Position numbers and translations under genes: made by a program
Notes under the pieces: generated by a model
Told to the model about the DNA's origin: nothing
What the model saw: only the letters and a program-made list of their open reading frames with translations
Databases searched by the model: none
Shown: positions 42,850 through 53,806 of the stretch, in pieces
Layout of the letters: every line of letters begins with the position of its first letter
Position numbering within the stretch: position 1 is the first letter of the stretch
DNA from: Perkinsus marinus ATCC 50983
Taxonomy: Eukaryota; Perkinsozoa; Perkinsida; Perkinsidae
Length of the DNA stretch: 61,140 nt
Direction: 5' to 3'
Assembly (NCBI RefSeq): GCF_000006405.1
Contig: NW_003201363.1
Coordinates: 67,181 to 128,320 of the forward strand

Positions 42850-43643
42850 ATGGTTGTTGCTTTCAAGTCCATACATACCACACTGTCAGGATCTTTTGCC
42901 ACTATGAATTTCAATCGAATATCCAACAAAGTGACGGTCCAATACATAGCAGATCCGTACACTATGTTGATTAACTATAAGAGGAGTTTCAAGTTCCTCA
43001 AGTTGTTAAAGGAGAACAATGCTCCTGTATTGGTTATCGGTACGTCACTTAGCAACTATGTCAATGTGATGGTAGAAGCTCAGGTAACAAGAACCAAGGA
43101 GGGGTCAGCTGGAAGAACCATTTTGAAGGTCTTCAGTTCTCGAAAGGTAGCGGTGTTAGTCCATAAGTTACAATAAAGTTGGTATTAGCACGCATGGACA
43201 TGTCGGTCATAGCAACAGCATCAGCCCACTATCACCTCATAATGTGTCTAGATCCCGTGCTTTACATCAAAGCCCTGCATGTAGTTAATTTCACAGAATC
43301 GGTTAATACAGAGCTTCGCTCCGCTGTCAGCAAATCAATGTTCCCGTCATGATGGTGGCGACGAATCGAGAGCTTAGCGAACATCCTGAGATCCTCGAGT
43401 CATGTGACTATCTTTTGCCCTGCCCTACTGCGAGGACGGACTTCATGCTGCGGGACATTGTCGCATCACAGGTTAGTATAAGTTCAGATATCAATAATAT
43501 CAATGCATCACCAGGTGATGAAGGAGACGAAGCCTGACTTGTCCATACCGCTGACTAAGTCGGAGGAGCCCACCGAGGATGTCGGTAGTTCAGTGAAGAT
43601 CCCGACTGCTGAGACTACTAGTGTGCCGAGCGAATGGTCATGA
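42850..43643 (+). CDS. Probable mitochondrial ribosomal protein uS2 (spliced)
   Basis: Exon one encodes VQYIADPYTMLINYKRSFKF then LKLLKENNAPVLVIGTSLSN, matching the S2 pattern of a leading IID-x-x-x-T helix followed by a strand and VGT. A later exon starting at 43331 encodes QINVPVMMVATNRELSE, then CDYLLPCPTARTDFMLRDIV, which fits the S2 segment in which an IP-V-x-x-V-x-(D/T)N strand precedes the Y-x-(I/L)-P loop. The end is SVPSEWS. Divergent and short, so a mitochondrial version is inferred. At least two introns lie between 43090 and 43330, and another near 43470-43515. Function would be the small-subunit body of the mitoribosome. Confidence 0.5.
43311..43330 (+). repeat. Reversed family (ii) motif at an intron acceptor
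   Basis: GAGCTTCGCTCCGCTGTCAG ends exactly at the acceptor before QINVPVMMV coding. It is the reverse complement of the GCGGAGCGAAGC core. Confidence 0.65.
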
Positions 43644-44134
43644 ATGTTTATGAATATCGCGTTTCTGTCATATATTGATGTTGGTTCGTCAAGTGCTGTT
43701 GTATTGATGTTGTAACTCGAATGATTACGTATGTGTTAGGAGAATCAATGACACATGGAATGCCGAACTCATATCCTTATACATTTCGTAAATATGAGGG
43801 AACAATACACGACTAACAGAAAACGACAAGTGCATAAGAGGATCCTTACCAGATTCGGGATATTAGCTTTACGCTGAGCACGCACGTCTAAAACTCGTTG
43901 TTCCTAGTGATGGGGGGTCACTGATTTGGGGAAGGAGTGGTTAGTATCAACATTAAATGTCCCGCACTTCACGAAATCTTTTCGAACCGAACCGTGGGGA
44001 TGTTGGGAGATCCGGTTGGATACATCAGAATTCGGCTACCCCTGATGTGCATATCAAATGAACACTCGACTGAATGCGATACCGTCATGACTTCAACTCG
44101 CAGCAATATGATATGGGAAAGAGATGGTATTAAT

Positions 44135-45473
44135 TCATTTGACACCCTTAACTTCGTCGAATAGTTGATCGAGAAATTGAAGCATAAATTGATGCCTCTC
44201 CTCAGCCATCTCCCCGCCCGTCCGCGTCTTCATACTCTCCTTTAGTTGGAGCAACTTCTCGTAGAAGTGGGCAACTGCTGACCGACTCTTCTTCGCGTAT
44301 CTGATCATGCCAAGGGATAGCAATAACATGAGACATGGTTATCTCACAAAATACAGTATTGTATTGAAGTAACTGATTATATCAATAAAACGCTATATTA
44401 AATTTTATGAAGATAATTACAAAATTGATGGTACGTATTAATTGATATCCAATGTCTGTCCGACTATCCACCGTGTATGCATGGACGTATAATTCTTACT
44501 CAACTGCAGAAGGCTTCGTACTGTCGGGATTCTCCTCAAACTTTTGTCGCAACTTCATCTCCTCCTCCCCACCCTCACTAACAATAGGACGACCATTGGC
44601 CCCCGAATACACCATGCATCTGAAGCAATGATCAGTGCCCTTCCTCCACTGTACCTTCCCAGCTCACCGGCAAATGCCAATAGCCCCAATAGCGTCTAAT
44701 CTATCAGCATCCTGTACGATGGCTATGTAGGGGTCGACGGCTACTTCTTCACTAATGCCATTCTTCAACTCGGCGGAGTAGCTCATCTAAAGCACACATA
44801 TAACAAATTCTGAATGACTTTGTATTAGCAGACTTGATGAAACTCGGAGTCTTGAACGTGAACTCCTATACATTTTGTTAGCAAAAAACACTAAACGACT
44901 AACACGAATTGACGAGGAGTATACAAAGCAATGTAGACGACACAAGGGAACTCCCACGACATCATCACCATAGGATCGAGATATTAGACTACTATTATCA
45001 GCCGATCCACCTCACCTACTCTACGGGCCATGACTGTGAACTTGCTTTAGCTTTGAAAGATCCTCTACGTCACATCCCAGCGTAGCTGCTTACGTTATGG
45101 ATTCTATCGATGATAAATTTGGCAGTCGGCTCAGACAAAGCCTCGGGTCCCGTTGTGAGTTCCCCCACAATTTCCCGGGCCCTGGCCTCCGTATCCTCGC
45201 AATACTTCCTATCAAATGTGTCATGCAGGTAAGCAATTGCCAACAACAGATTGAGATCGGCATTTACAGCCATCTGAATATCATCGTGATGATAACAACG
45301 TCATTTCACTGCGATTGACAACGCACCTCCTCCTTCTCCTTGCTATAGATCTCCTTAACAGTGGCTACGACCCTCTCAACATGCGCCATATCATGGGAGC
45401 CATCACAAGCAACCATCCACGAGGCCACACGTCCTCTGATATTCTCGAGCTGCTCATCGGTGACTAACATCAT
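44135..45473 (-). CDS. HD-domain phosphohydrolase, YedJ-like (five exons)
   Basis: Exons on the minus strand: 45473-45328 (MMLVTDEQLENIRGRV, then SHDMAHVERVVATVKEIY), 45272-45092 (LNLLLAIAYLHDTFDRKYCE, then FIIDRIHN), ~44789-44668 (MSYSAELKNG, then IAIVQDADRLDAIGAIGICR), ~44620-44507 (MVYSGANGRPIVSEGG), and ~44300-44135 (IRYAKKSRSAVAHFYEKLL to FDEVKGVK). The H...HD...D metal ligands of the HD superfamily are all present, and the VQDADRLDAIGAIG block is diagnostic of the YedJ-like group of small metal-dependent phosphohydrolases. The substrate is unknown for most members. Length about 225-240 residues is normal. Introns are GT-AG, the second about 300 nt long. Confidence 0.82.
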
Positions 45474-45559
45474 CACCAAATGCAAACAATCCTATCGAAA
45501 TGCTGTTCCAAATTGATAGCACTTGGAACCCAAAACGTAGGAAGCGAATAGGAAATCGT

Positions 45560-46292
45560 CTACTCCCCGGGTTGGGAATTCTGCCCGCCTCCCATTGGAA
45601 TACCGTGTCGGGCCGCGAACATCCCGCCAAAGCCTTTCTTAGCTGCTCTGTCCATCTTAAATTTCGACATCCGCTTGGGCGCATCTTCATTTTTCTCCAC
45701 CTTATTTTCTCCATGCTCAGCCACAGTACCGGTGAAGGCATCAGTGGTGGTGGTCGTTTCAGGTACCCGATCTGTGGTGTTGCTAGTCGTTGGCATTGCC
45801 TCAGCCCCTTGGTGCAGTTCCCTCTCATCATAGTCGGGCTCATTATAAGACGGAGTTTCCTCCATTACAGCTGCCCACCACTTAACCATCTCCTTCCGTT
45901 TTATCTCGATCTCCTTTTCTTCGACTGCTGCCGATGACGATGATGAGACAGAAGCCACTTGAGGGGCCTTGGAGGCTGGCGCCTTGGTATCGTCTAGCTT
46001 CTCCTCGATATCAACAATCTTATCACCATCCTCGTTGGTGACACTGACAAAGACGGCAATTATACAGCGAAACGCATTCGATAGCAGATATAAATGACGT
46101 CGAGCATGGATGATGCCACCCCCCACGGTATTACTCCCCCTTTGGTAAGCTCTTCATCATCTCCAACAATTGCTTTAGTCGTTGTATCTGCTCCTCCTTA
46201 CTACCAGTAGTACGACCAGCAGCAGTGGATGATGATGATGGCCGAGAGGAGAAGTATTGTTGTGGTGTCGTACCCGTATAGGTTGTAGGCAT
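45560..46292 (-). CDS. Hypothetical low-complexity protein (two exons)
   Basis: Starts MPTTYTGTTPQQYFSSRPSS at 46292 with a short helical segment (KEEQIQRLKQLLEMMKSLPK). An intron of about 90 nt (GTAATACC ... TTGTCAG) leads to VTNEDGDKIVDIEEKLDD and a Ser/Thr/Glu-rich region. The C-terminus is basic (KRMSKFKMDRAAKKGFGGMF), faintly like the basic box near the end of prefoldin-like URI proteins, but too short to claim. Acts in an unknown process. It lies just upstream of, and in the same orientation as, the HD gene. Confidence 0.5.
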
Positions 46293-47167
46293 TCAATAGG
46301 ATGATAACAACCTTCAATCATCTCAGTAGTGTCTACGCTCTATGAACCATTTTTGGGATTGGCAGTCGATACTCACAAAAAATACCTGAAGAAATGTACT
46401 TACTGGGGATCGAACCTCCGTCAAATCAATGCCGTTTTCCAAATCAAAGCGTGAAAGATTAGCTCGAGACTCGATAAGGGGACGGACGATTTGGGCGACC
46501 CACGAAAGTGACCAGAGCTGAGACTACTCACATTGGGGTGCAGTATCGGTCTCTAGTAGACTATAGTTGACGGAAATGTTCATCGTATTGTGGGAAAGTT
46601 TCCAAGTGGCACGTATCATTCAGTATGAGTTCACTACTACTTTAATAAAAGCCCTGGCCAACTAAATGAAATTTATTCCACATAAATCAACATTGCCTAT
46701 ATCGAGTTAGTAACAAGGTGGAGGAGCATGACGATGCAGGGCAATACTCAATCTCCGACGGGCGTATCTTCGATAACCAAGCACTGTGGGTATAAGGTCT
46801 GCACATGGTTGAAGCACCTTATGTCATTATCGCGATGACTTGGCTATTATAGCCTCCCAAATTGGTGGACCTCGATTCGTTGAGCTCAAGTTCGGCCGCA
46901 CAGCACCATACTTCTGAGCCAGCAGTCTGCATCTCTTCCCGGGCCCCAGCCCCGAGCTGGAAGCTATAACTACCCTGCCCCTCTCTAGTTGGTGGCATCC
47001 ATGCATTGCTTCTTGTCAACCCCAAGACGACATTAATATTGTATTAACTACTACCTGGAGTACTTGCCAGCTCATGGCTTATCTCAACCGATCTAGGAAT
47101 ACTGGTTCTATGCTGGTTTACCCAGTAACAATGATTGCAAGTTGAGTTAATCACTTCAGCACATATC
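46293..47167. other. Spacer, possibly with minus-strand coding exons
   Basis: A minus-strand frame at about 46560-46380 reads MNISVNYSLLETDTAPQ and then QIVRPLIESRANLSRFD and ENGIDLTEVRSPVSTFLQ. It looks protein-like and could be a small gene or 5' exons of the next one, but I could not find convincing splice sites. The rest has nothing recognisable. Confidence 0.35.
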
Positions 47168-47681
47168 ATGTCTAAACCCGACGATGCAGTCGTCTTCTCA
47201 GCGAGCCTGGTGTATTCGGCCCTTCTAGCGGTGGGAGGGGTAAGCTGCTGCATATTAGTCTCATTAACCCCGGTGTTTTCGTCTTCAGGTAGTCGGTTAC
47301 GTACAGGCAGCCTCCAAGGGCTCCATCATTGCCGGAACCATCAGTGCGTCACTAGTAGGTAACCCCAGCTTGGGCAGTCACCCCACCCGTTACCCTATAG
47401 GTATGCGGCCTCGCGCTATCGACTAGGGCCTTGCCGCAGTACCGAGGAGCTCTTCGAAAAGTGCAGCTCATCGTGATAGGCTCATTAGTGCTCTTTTTCA
47501 TGAAAAGGCAGGGCCCCCGTCTGAGTAGTTGGAGAGTGGTCCTAGCAGGTACCTGCAGACCTCCAAGTTTATGCCCGGTGGTCTAATGGCAATACTCGGC
47601 GTTGTGGTCATCGCTATCATCATCGTGGCCGCTCCTAGCAGTACTGGTGAAGCCAAGAGAAACGATAAGAAGAAGAAGTGA
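47168..47681 (+). CDS. TMEM14-family small membrane protein, copy 1
   Basis: Four exons: MSKPDDAVVFSASLVYSALL (from 47168); VVGYVQAASKGSIIAGTISA; CGLALSTRALPQYRGALRKV then QLIVIGSLVLFFMKR; and RYLQTSKFMPGGLMAILG, a last membrane segment and the basic tail EAKRNDKKKK. Four hydrophobic segments, the GY-x-(Q/K)A-x-S-x-x-S-(L/I)-x-AG motif and KFMP-x-GLM are the TMEM14/UPF0136 signature. Relatives sit in mitochondrial or plastid envelopes and are linked to porphyrin or fatty-acid export. The intron at 47508-47548 has a GC donor (AAAAG|GCAGGG...CTAGCAG), the only GC-AG intron I noticed here. Confidence 0.82.
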
Positions 47682-47762
47682 TGGTCCATGCGATTAACGC
47701 TAGGAGGGCTTTATAGTTGCGTTTCATATGTTATCTACTCGGAGTTCTGGTTTAATATAGTT

Positions 47763-48394
47763 ATGAAGACTGGTGGGGTGAATGCAGCGTTATTCGTTGG
47801 TGATATGAGTGCCGTCGCATTCGCGTTTGACGAGGCTTTCTTCTACGCCCTACTACTCATCGTTGGCGGGGTAAGACTTCGACTGTATTCGTGTGCCTGG
47901 AGGGGGTAGTCGATGTGAACTTCAACGGTGTTCCTTGGACCGTCCATTGAGTCATACAGCATATGATAACTCGTCACTAAGTCTATGTGTTATTGTTCTG
48001 AATCACTACGTAAAATTTTCGACTTTGCCTTGTATCGTCCTTCCCCCCCCAGGAATTGAATAGTAAACCTCTTCGTTTGTTCTCCTGCTAGGCCATCGGT
48101 TTCGTCCAAGCCAAGAGCAAGCCATCTCTGATCGCCGGTACCCTCTCTGGTGTGTTGGTGTTTGCTGCAGCGGAACTTGGCTCTTCCTATGATAATCTAA
48201 CAGGCCTATTCTGCCTGGCTGCCATCGCCCTGATACTCACTGTATTTTTCTATTCAAGGTGGGGCAACTCAGTGTGCAGCTTTGAAGTTATCTCTTCTAG
48301 GTACGTGAAAACCCGCAAGTTCATGCCTGCTGGCCTCATGTGCGTCATTAGTGCATTGAGTTTTTGTGTATACTTCTATGCCGTAGTCGTATGA
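47763..48394 (+). CDS. TMEM14-family small membrane protein, copy 2
   Basis: Three exons: MKTGGVNAALFVGDMSAVAF to ALLLIVGG; AIGFVQAKSKPSLIAGTLSG to ALILTVFFYSR; and YVKTRKFMPAGLMCVISALS to VVV. The intron positions match copy 1, so this is a tandem duplicate. It lacks the lysine tail of copy 1 and has a longer N-terminus. An in-frame ATG at 47688, only seven bases after the copy 1 stop, would add 25 residues; I prefer 47763 but cannot exclude it. Confidence 0.82.
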
Positions 48395-49804
48395 GATGCG
48401 AACAGATTTTCATATGTTTTTTAATAATATTTACCGTGTTACTAGTGGGGGCCATGTAAAACGTGTAATACGGCGTTTTATCCACCATGGTAATTGGTGA
48501 AGCCCCAATGAAGTATTCTAATCATGAAAGCCCATTTCCGTGAGCACAGGTGTACGTATGATGCAACCAACCTGCATCCATTGAGGTATGCGAGCTGTAG
48601 TTTTTCTTGGCACATTTGCCAGCCAGTAATGGGAAGGTCTAGTTATGAAGAATCGTGAGATGTGTAGCTTCGAAAGGATGCTGTGGGGCTCGCTGAACCC
48701 TACCCACTAGAAGCTGCAGGGGTTAGGATCAAAAGGAGGCAAAACTTTCAATGGATCGAAGCCCTTGGATCTACTGGTTACCTCGGGTAACGGACAGAGG
48801 CTAAGCGCCACACCTTCCCATTTCTTAGACTAAATCGCCAGCCCCAAAGGATCTCGCGCCACAGCACTCGCAACGCGTACATGTCAATGTTCTCGCCGTT
48901 TGCGGCACAGTCGGGATAGGAGCTTGGGAAAACTCCTTAGCCACCACGAGTGCGTCAACAAACGACTTACAAGGCCCGAACATGTTATCATTAGTTTTGA
49001 GGCTGGTCTGCAACACACTGGGTGATCTACCACGTCTCGTATGAAGCTCAAGCCTACAGGATTCCTCAACTACACCACCAGGAGTTTTCAGTATGAGAGT
49101 CCTGCCTTGCAATTGCAATCTCTTCCTAGCAAAAACGCGTTTGGGACCAACAAGAATAAGTCTTCCCTAAAGCTGCTCTTCATGACTTGGAGCGGCTAGC
49201 AAGCAGTTCGCGATGAAACAGATGAGGCAGCTTTATTAAAGCTAACGGTCACGACTCAGTGCAAGCATGTCGTGCCGACCCACGGCCGAACATCACATCA
49301 GACAGCTGCCGGCTTGACATCATGCTGGTAGCATTTGGTTAGTCCGGAAGTCGAAGGTTCAAATCCTGGTCAGTGAACTTCACGCAGACTCTATATTGAT
49401 TCTTCGGTTATTCAGTACCGAATCACCTAACGGTCACCATCTGTGGATGCCATCCACTGGATGGCCGGGCCACAACAACATGATTATTCTGTTGCCCGCA
49501 CCTTTTGCCTACTTCTGTTGATGACCACATGTCAACGCAGCACCCCAGAGATCGTCAACTGAACTGAAGTTACAAAATTCGCGAAATACTGCCAGAATGG
49601 GAAAAACTGATCATGATGATGCTGCGGCAATACCGTTCGCACTGGACCAATCTTAGACATATGATAATGATAGGACAGGACGTTAAAAATCACGTAGGAT
49701 AGGGCCAAACGCTATCCTCCCCCTGGACCCTCTCGAGAGAACTTGCAGTCTCTGATTTGCCAGAAAGCCTCGAAGGATGATTAATCTGATACAGTGCCGT
49801 GCTA
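48395..49804. other. Convergent intergenic region
   Basis: Lies between the ends of TMEM14 copy 2 and the aminotransferase. A minus-strand frame at 48825-49118 (MQLQGRTLILKTPGGVVEES) is unrecognised. A tRNA-like segment lies at 49326-49385. Confidence 0.4.
49326..49385 (+). repeat. tRNA-like segment outside a gene
   Basis: TGGTAGCATTTGGTTAG resembles an A-box. TCGAAGGTTCAAATCCTGG is a strong B-box/T-arm about the right distance away. The acceptor stem does not close well, so this is called a tRNA-derived repeat or pseudo-tRNA, not a tRNA gene. Confidence 0.5.
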
Positions 49805-51720
49805 CTAGATATTAACAGGGTTTTTACGGAAATCATATTTGGGATGTGTTATACGCATATCCTGTGTCCACAATGACGACCATCTCCCACCGAATTCCCC
49901 GATACCCCGCTGGGCTTGTTGGATCTGCGCCGTAGTCATAATACAGCTTCACTGAATAGTTTACCGACGCTTACAGTGTCCAAGACGAATTTGCAGATAG
50001 GGCCAGCTCCGACTTGCTCATCAACCGGTATCTACCAACAATCAGTGACATAGGTATTGGGGGGAAGGCGGTAACGCGGTACACGAATATCCTTTCCCTT
50101 GTAGTGGATCAGATCAACCGGACATACAATAGCTGCTGTACCGGTACCTATCACGCCAGTATGCGGCGGCGCATGTAGCGAGATGAAATCATATAGACAT
50201 CCTTCACAACATGCACAAGCTACATCTTGGAGATTTCTCAGCTGTAGATGATTCGGATAGGAACAGCAATTTAGTATATGCAGCACACTCTGTGAGATGA
50301 TGGGGTCTATTACCGAACACTTCCAAGAGATTGCCAGTCTCGAAAGCTTCGATGACTTCATTCATAGTGACATCTCTTTCCGAAACCTTTATACCAGGTG
50401 GCGCATTATTAGATGTCAGAACTTGTAATGCCTGGCAAGGCACATTGCTGATTAACAAGAGTCGTGGCAGTCAAGTCGCAGGTTCGATGCCCAGCTAATG
50501 CACTTCTCACTGAGTCTCGGGTTATTCCTGGCAGGATCACATCACTCAAGGATGGTGTTGTCACTTCTATACCATCCGGCGTACGAAATACCAGAAACAG
50601 GTTCATCGTACCTTTTATTGACATGCAGTCGAGAGTGAGCCCGGCCATTCTTACCAACCTCCGTTACGTAGTAGTCCTTTGCCGTCACATCAGTCGGCAA
50701 CAACCATAATATTTGCGAGTAGCCCATCTCAATCTGATCGACAATGTTCTTGCCATCGTGATGGCGAGCACTCACAGCTTCCCGCAAGGGTAGTAGTGTC
50801 GGACCATAGTTACTACCAAGCTTCTGAGCCCCAGTGCCTATAACAGATGATAGATGCCTAGATGGAGCCATTGTCCTCACTACTTCCTGGCCACGCACGG
50901 ACAGTTTTCGTCGATGCTAACAGCGACACTGGTTTGAACCCTGATCTATAGTATCTATCTTCACACATCGTTCCTGGACCAAAGCAGAGGAACCCTACGG
51001 GCCGACAGGACAGGTGATGACGAATATTTTGGCAGCTGTAGGGGGAAATACCCCAAGACTAGCCTACCAAGACTTGCTGATAAGATGCATATCAACCGCT
51101 TACTTGAGTTCCAATACACGTTGGACGAATGTAGAGAGAATAACCAGGTTCTGATGGTATCATGTGCTCGTCAATGAGAATAAGCTCCCTGATGAGCTCA
51201 TATCTGCCAATAGCAGCTCATTCCACTGATATCATTGATTTCCTCTACTACATGGACTGCTCATCGCGTTTGGTGAGATCGGCCATCGCGCCGCGTCTGA
51301 TGGAAGTGGCGAATCGAGCGATGTTACTGGACAGGCGGAACTCTCTGATGCCCTCAGGTACCCTGTATCTGCAATCAGATCACTACGATGTGACGGAAAT
51401 GTGGTATGGGACATTTTTGTACACTTTCACTCCCTCAAAGCATCCCACTGCATTGTGAAGTACAGGGGATGCCGGATGCAGCTTGATATTGCTCATCGGC
51501 ATTATACGTGGCTGAAGTCATGACCATAGCCGCGGCGCCGTGGAATCTCAGCTCTTACTCTCGCCCATCCAGTGGCAATATTATAGTCGATCTCCAGCAT
51601 ATGATCTGAGAACTTCTTACCGAATTCCAGTGTGTCCAACGGGGGTAATACGGAGAGCCTTGGAGCCCTGACCAGCTGAGGGGAAGACCCTGTACAGGTG
51701 CTGCCATCTATGAGCTACAT
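49805..51720 (-). CDS. Branched-chain amino acid aminotransferase (class IV), multi-exon
   Basis: Catalyses reversible transamination of Leu, Ile and Val with 2-oxoglutarate using PLP. Minus-strand exons give VLPPLDTLEFGKKFSDHM, IDYNIATGWARVRAEIPRR, FRLSSNIARFATSIRRG, HMIPSEPGYSLYIRPTCIG, IGTGAQKLGSNYGPTLLP (probable PLP lysine in AQKLG), YSQILWLLPTD, GTMNLFLVFRTPDGIEVTT, LSDVILPGITRDSV, ERDVTMNEVIEAF, a LLEVFG segment, GVIGTGTAAIVCPVDLIHY, and IPVDEQVGAGPICKFVLDT. The end is TQDMRITHPKYDFRKNPVNI. These are the family's blocks in order. The first exon is preceded by an acceptor near 51720, so the true start lies further upstream and any targeting peptide is unknown. One intron (50432-50510) carries a tRNA-like sequence. 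Confidence 0.87.
50432..50510 (-). repeat. Aminotransferase intron with tRNA-like sequence, antisense
   Basis: A 79-nt intron (minus strand GTGAGAAGTG ... CCTTGCCAG). On the plus strand it reads GGCAGTCAAGTCGCAGGTTC, then GATGCCCAGC, giving a B-box and T-arm. Same family as the tRNA-like Brr2 introns. Confidence 0.68.
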
Positions 51721-51762
51721 ACTTCTACCGATGCTGGCTCTATCGCTTGATGAATGGTCGGC

Positions 51763-52109
51763 CTAGCTACAGGGATCGTAGTACTTGCTAGTGTTGAGGT
51801 ATTGAGAAGACGACGTGAACCAGCGAGCATATGCTAACAATGGTGATGGTAGCCTGTAAATGAGCGATATGAAATTGAGGTTGGAGACCATAATACGGTA
51901 GCGGGCATCCAAGATGGGAGCATCTTGATACAAAACCAGAGTTGGATGGCCGGCCACGTCACCGTCACCGTCCCTGAGGGAGATCCAGGTGAGCCACTTC
52001 TCGCCTGTCCGAATCGGTGCTGGGTAAAACCCGGTGTAGTCCTATACGAGATAATGTTCACCTGGGGAGTAGAGCAGTCGGAGTTGGATTGAATTCCTGC
52101 AAACGGCAC
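51763..52109 (-). CDS. Unassigned exon-like coding stretch
   Basis: One minus-strand frame reads YTGFYPAPIRTGEKWLTWIS, then GHPTLVLYQDAPILDARYRI. Composition is protein-like and an intron may follow (GGTTCACGTCGTC side). It could be an upstream exon of the aminotransferase gene or a remnant of the module family to the right; I cannot decide. Confidence 0.3.
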
Positions 52110-52565
52110 TGCCCTACTCTTTCAAATTCGCTCGTACGCATATGGTAACCTGTCCCCGGGACAATGATTCACGAATATGGTCGAGGCGAACTCTGCTTGG
52201 TTGCTGAATATGAACAACTTTCGTGGCGTTCTCCGAGAAATTCGGCATGTCTCGCGCTAAACCTTCAGAAACTAACCATGCTTCTGGTGATTATTCCGCC
52301 GACCGGGTACCGTCTAGCTCGGACGAGCGTGTCCCCGAGGCATCATTCGCCACATCATATGTTCAAATCAGCGCCGTGTTCATAGGAATAACATCTTCTG
52401 TGCAGTCGATTCTGATGGTAGAATATATTTTGCTTTTCGTATTCACTATCGTAACAGCATTCCCGAGTTTTCGGATGTGCGTCGCGATAATGCTGTAGAA
52501 AATACATGACGTCGAATACCATTAACGATTACATTGTCCAGGAAACTCGAATCGAGTTTTCAACT

Positions 52566-52612
52566 GTTGCTATGGTGGCACGGTGATCGAGGTTCGATTC
52601 GCAGAGATGACA
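52566..52612 (+). repeat. tRNA-like segment
   Basis: GTTGCTATGGTGGCACGGTG, then ATCGAGGTTCGATTCGCAG: B-box and T-arm without a convincing acceptor stem. Confidence 0.45.
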
Positions 52613-52861
52613 TAGAGTTACGACATTATCCACTGAATCTCGGTGACCAAGGGCAATTAAGCGGGCGGATTTCGACAAAATCATGCGGCACGACTTGTCA
52701 ATAACCTGGTCAGTCAGAAACGATGTTTCTTTTCTGATCGCATTGGCGCAGTTTGGACTCGCTCAATCAGTGAGCATTGGATGTTGTGGCCTTGCTAAGG
52801 CGAGACGTTTCCGGGGATCAAGTGCAACCAAATGAGTTGGATAAGATATAAACAGTGACTT

Positions 52862-52925
52862 GGCAAAATGGATAGCGTGTTAGGCTCGTAATCTACGGAA
52901 CCTTGGATCGAATCTAGGAGCTGCT
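52862..52925 (+). repeat. tRNA-like segment with both A- and B-boxes
   Basis: AATGGATAGCGTGTTAGGC is a good A-box, CTCGTAATCTACGG could be an anticodon arm, and CCTTGGATCGAATCTAGG is a T-arm. The possible acceptor stem (CAGTGAC with GCTGCTG) is only partly paired. It may be a degenerate tRNA gene or the source type of the intronic copies. Confidence 0.5.
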
Positions 52926-52986
52926 GTGTGGCTGTCGTAATGATAACCCATGTAACAGACACTTTGAAAAAAGCGAACACTATGAG

Positions 52987-53253
52987 TCAGCCGAGTAAGA
53001 GATATAAGATCATTATAATTATCACGTGGAATTCATGCCGTGATGCATTCGACGGTGGAGGGTCGTTGATAACGGGAACGCTGTGAACTTGTATTGCTTC
53101 AGATACTTCCTTCAGAGTGAGATAACTGATATAACCTTGATACTCACAGAGCTTTATTGGATCTAGCATTGATACTAGTTGAGACACGACCTCCGCAACC
53201 CCCAAGCATTTAGTGAATGATCTGTGAGCAGCATCGGATGAGTTTTCCTTCAC
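52987..53253 (-). CDS. Possible terminal exons with hydrophobic, GPI-like tail
   Basis: The minus-strand frame reads AHRSFTKCLGVAEVVSQLVS, then DPIKLC, a small intron (GTGAGTATC ... ATATCAG) and YLTLKEVSEAIQVHSVPVI. It ends PPPSNASRHEFHVIIIMILY and LLLG. A short hydrophobic C-terminus after small residues is what GPI-anchor signals look like. Upstream exons are not identified. Confidence 0.35.
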   Translation of the reverse strand: MKENSSDAAHRSFTKCLGVAEVVSQLVSMLDPIKLCEYQGYISYLTLKEVSEAIQVHSVPVINDPPPSNASRHEFHVIIIMILYLLLG

Positions 53254-53377
53254 TGATCCCTGATCCTGTATGCACTAGCCTTGTTGAATGCTTTATGTTC
53301 ATGTGCACCCCGTACAATATTATTGCCGTACTGTTCTTTGATATAGCTCATGGATCGAATTTCTTGGCGCTGAGTTG

Positions 53378-53516
53378 GGAATAATCATTATTCCATTATT
53401 CAATAATGGACCTTTGAACTTCCTTATGCAAAAGGTAGAGGTAGAATGGCACAGTTCTGGTCTAAACAAACAATGCAATGATAATCATTGCATCATTGAA
53501 TGATTGCATTGCAATC
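53378..53516. repeat. Cluster of short perfect palindromes
   Basis: GGAATAATCATTATTCC (53378-53394) overlaps CCATTATTCAATAATGG (53393-53409). About 65 bp on come TGCAATGATAATCATTGCA (53474-53492), TCATTGAATGA and ATTGCATTGCAAT. All are self-complementary around a one-base or near-perfect centre. Confidence 0.65.
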
Positions 53517-53638
53517 CCAATTCACATCATTTCACCATGTGCGGCGGTATAACATGCCTTATTGACCATCTTGGCAAAAACTATATTTATCACGACATCA
53601 TCATCTAGTAATATCCACGACCCACTTGGCGAAAGTGA

Positions 53639-53662
53639 GTGTGGGTCCCACACTGTGGGACC
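53639..53662. repeat. Overlapping inverted repeats resembling fused MITE ends
   Basis: GTGTGGGTCCCACAC and GGTCCCACACTGTGGGACC overlap, so two alternative hairpins are possible. On the reverse strand the block contains CAGTGTGGGACCCACACT, that is, the MITE terminal word CAGTGTGGGA directly facing its complement. Confidence 0.55.
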
Positions 53663-53806
53663 AGACCACAATTGTCACCTTTCCCCTCTTTTCATGAAAT
53701 TCGATCGCTTGCGTCCCCGCCAGAGTATCCACAGCTTGAAGGTGATGAACTCCTGACAACTCAACACGGATTTGATAACAACAGTTGACTACATAACATG
53801 TTAATC

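Noticed and set aside
46380-46440. GGGGATCGAACCTCC on the minus strand as a tRNA T-arm
   Set aside because: The stretch reads as protein-like coding (DLTEVRSPV), and no A-box or stem closes around it.
52862-52925. A functional tRNA gene
   Set aside because: A- and B-boxes are present but the acceptor stem is poorly paired, so only a tRNA-like call is justified.
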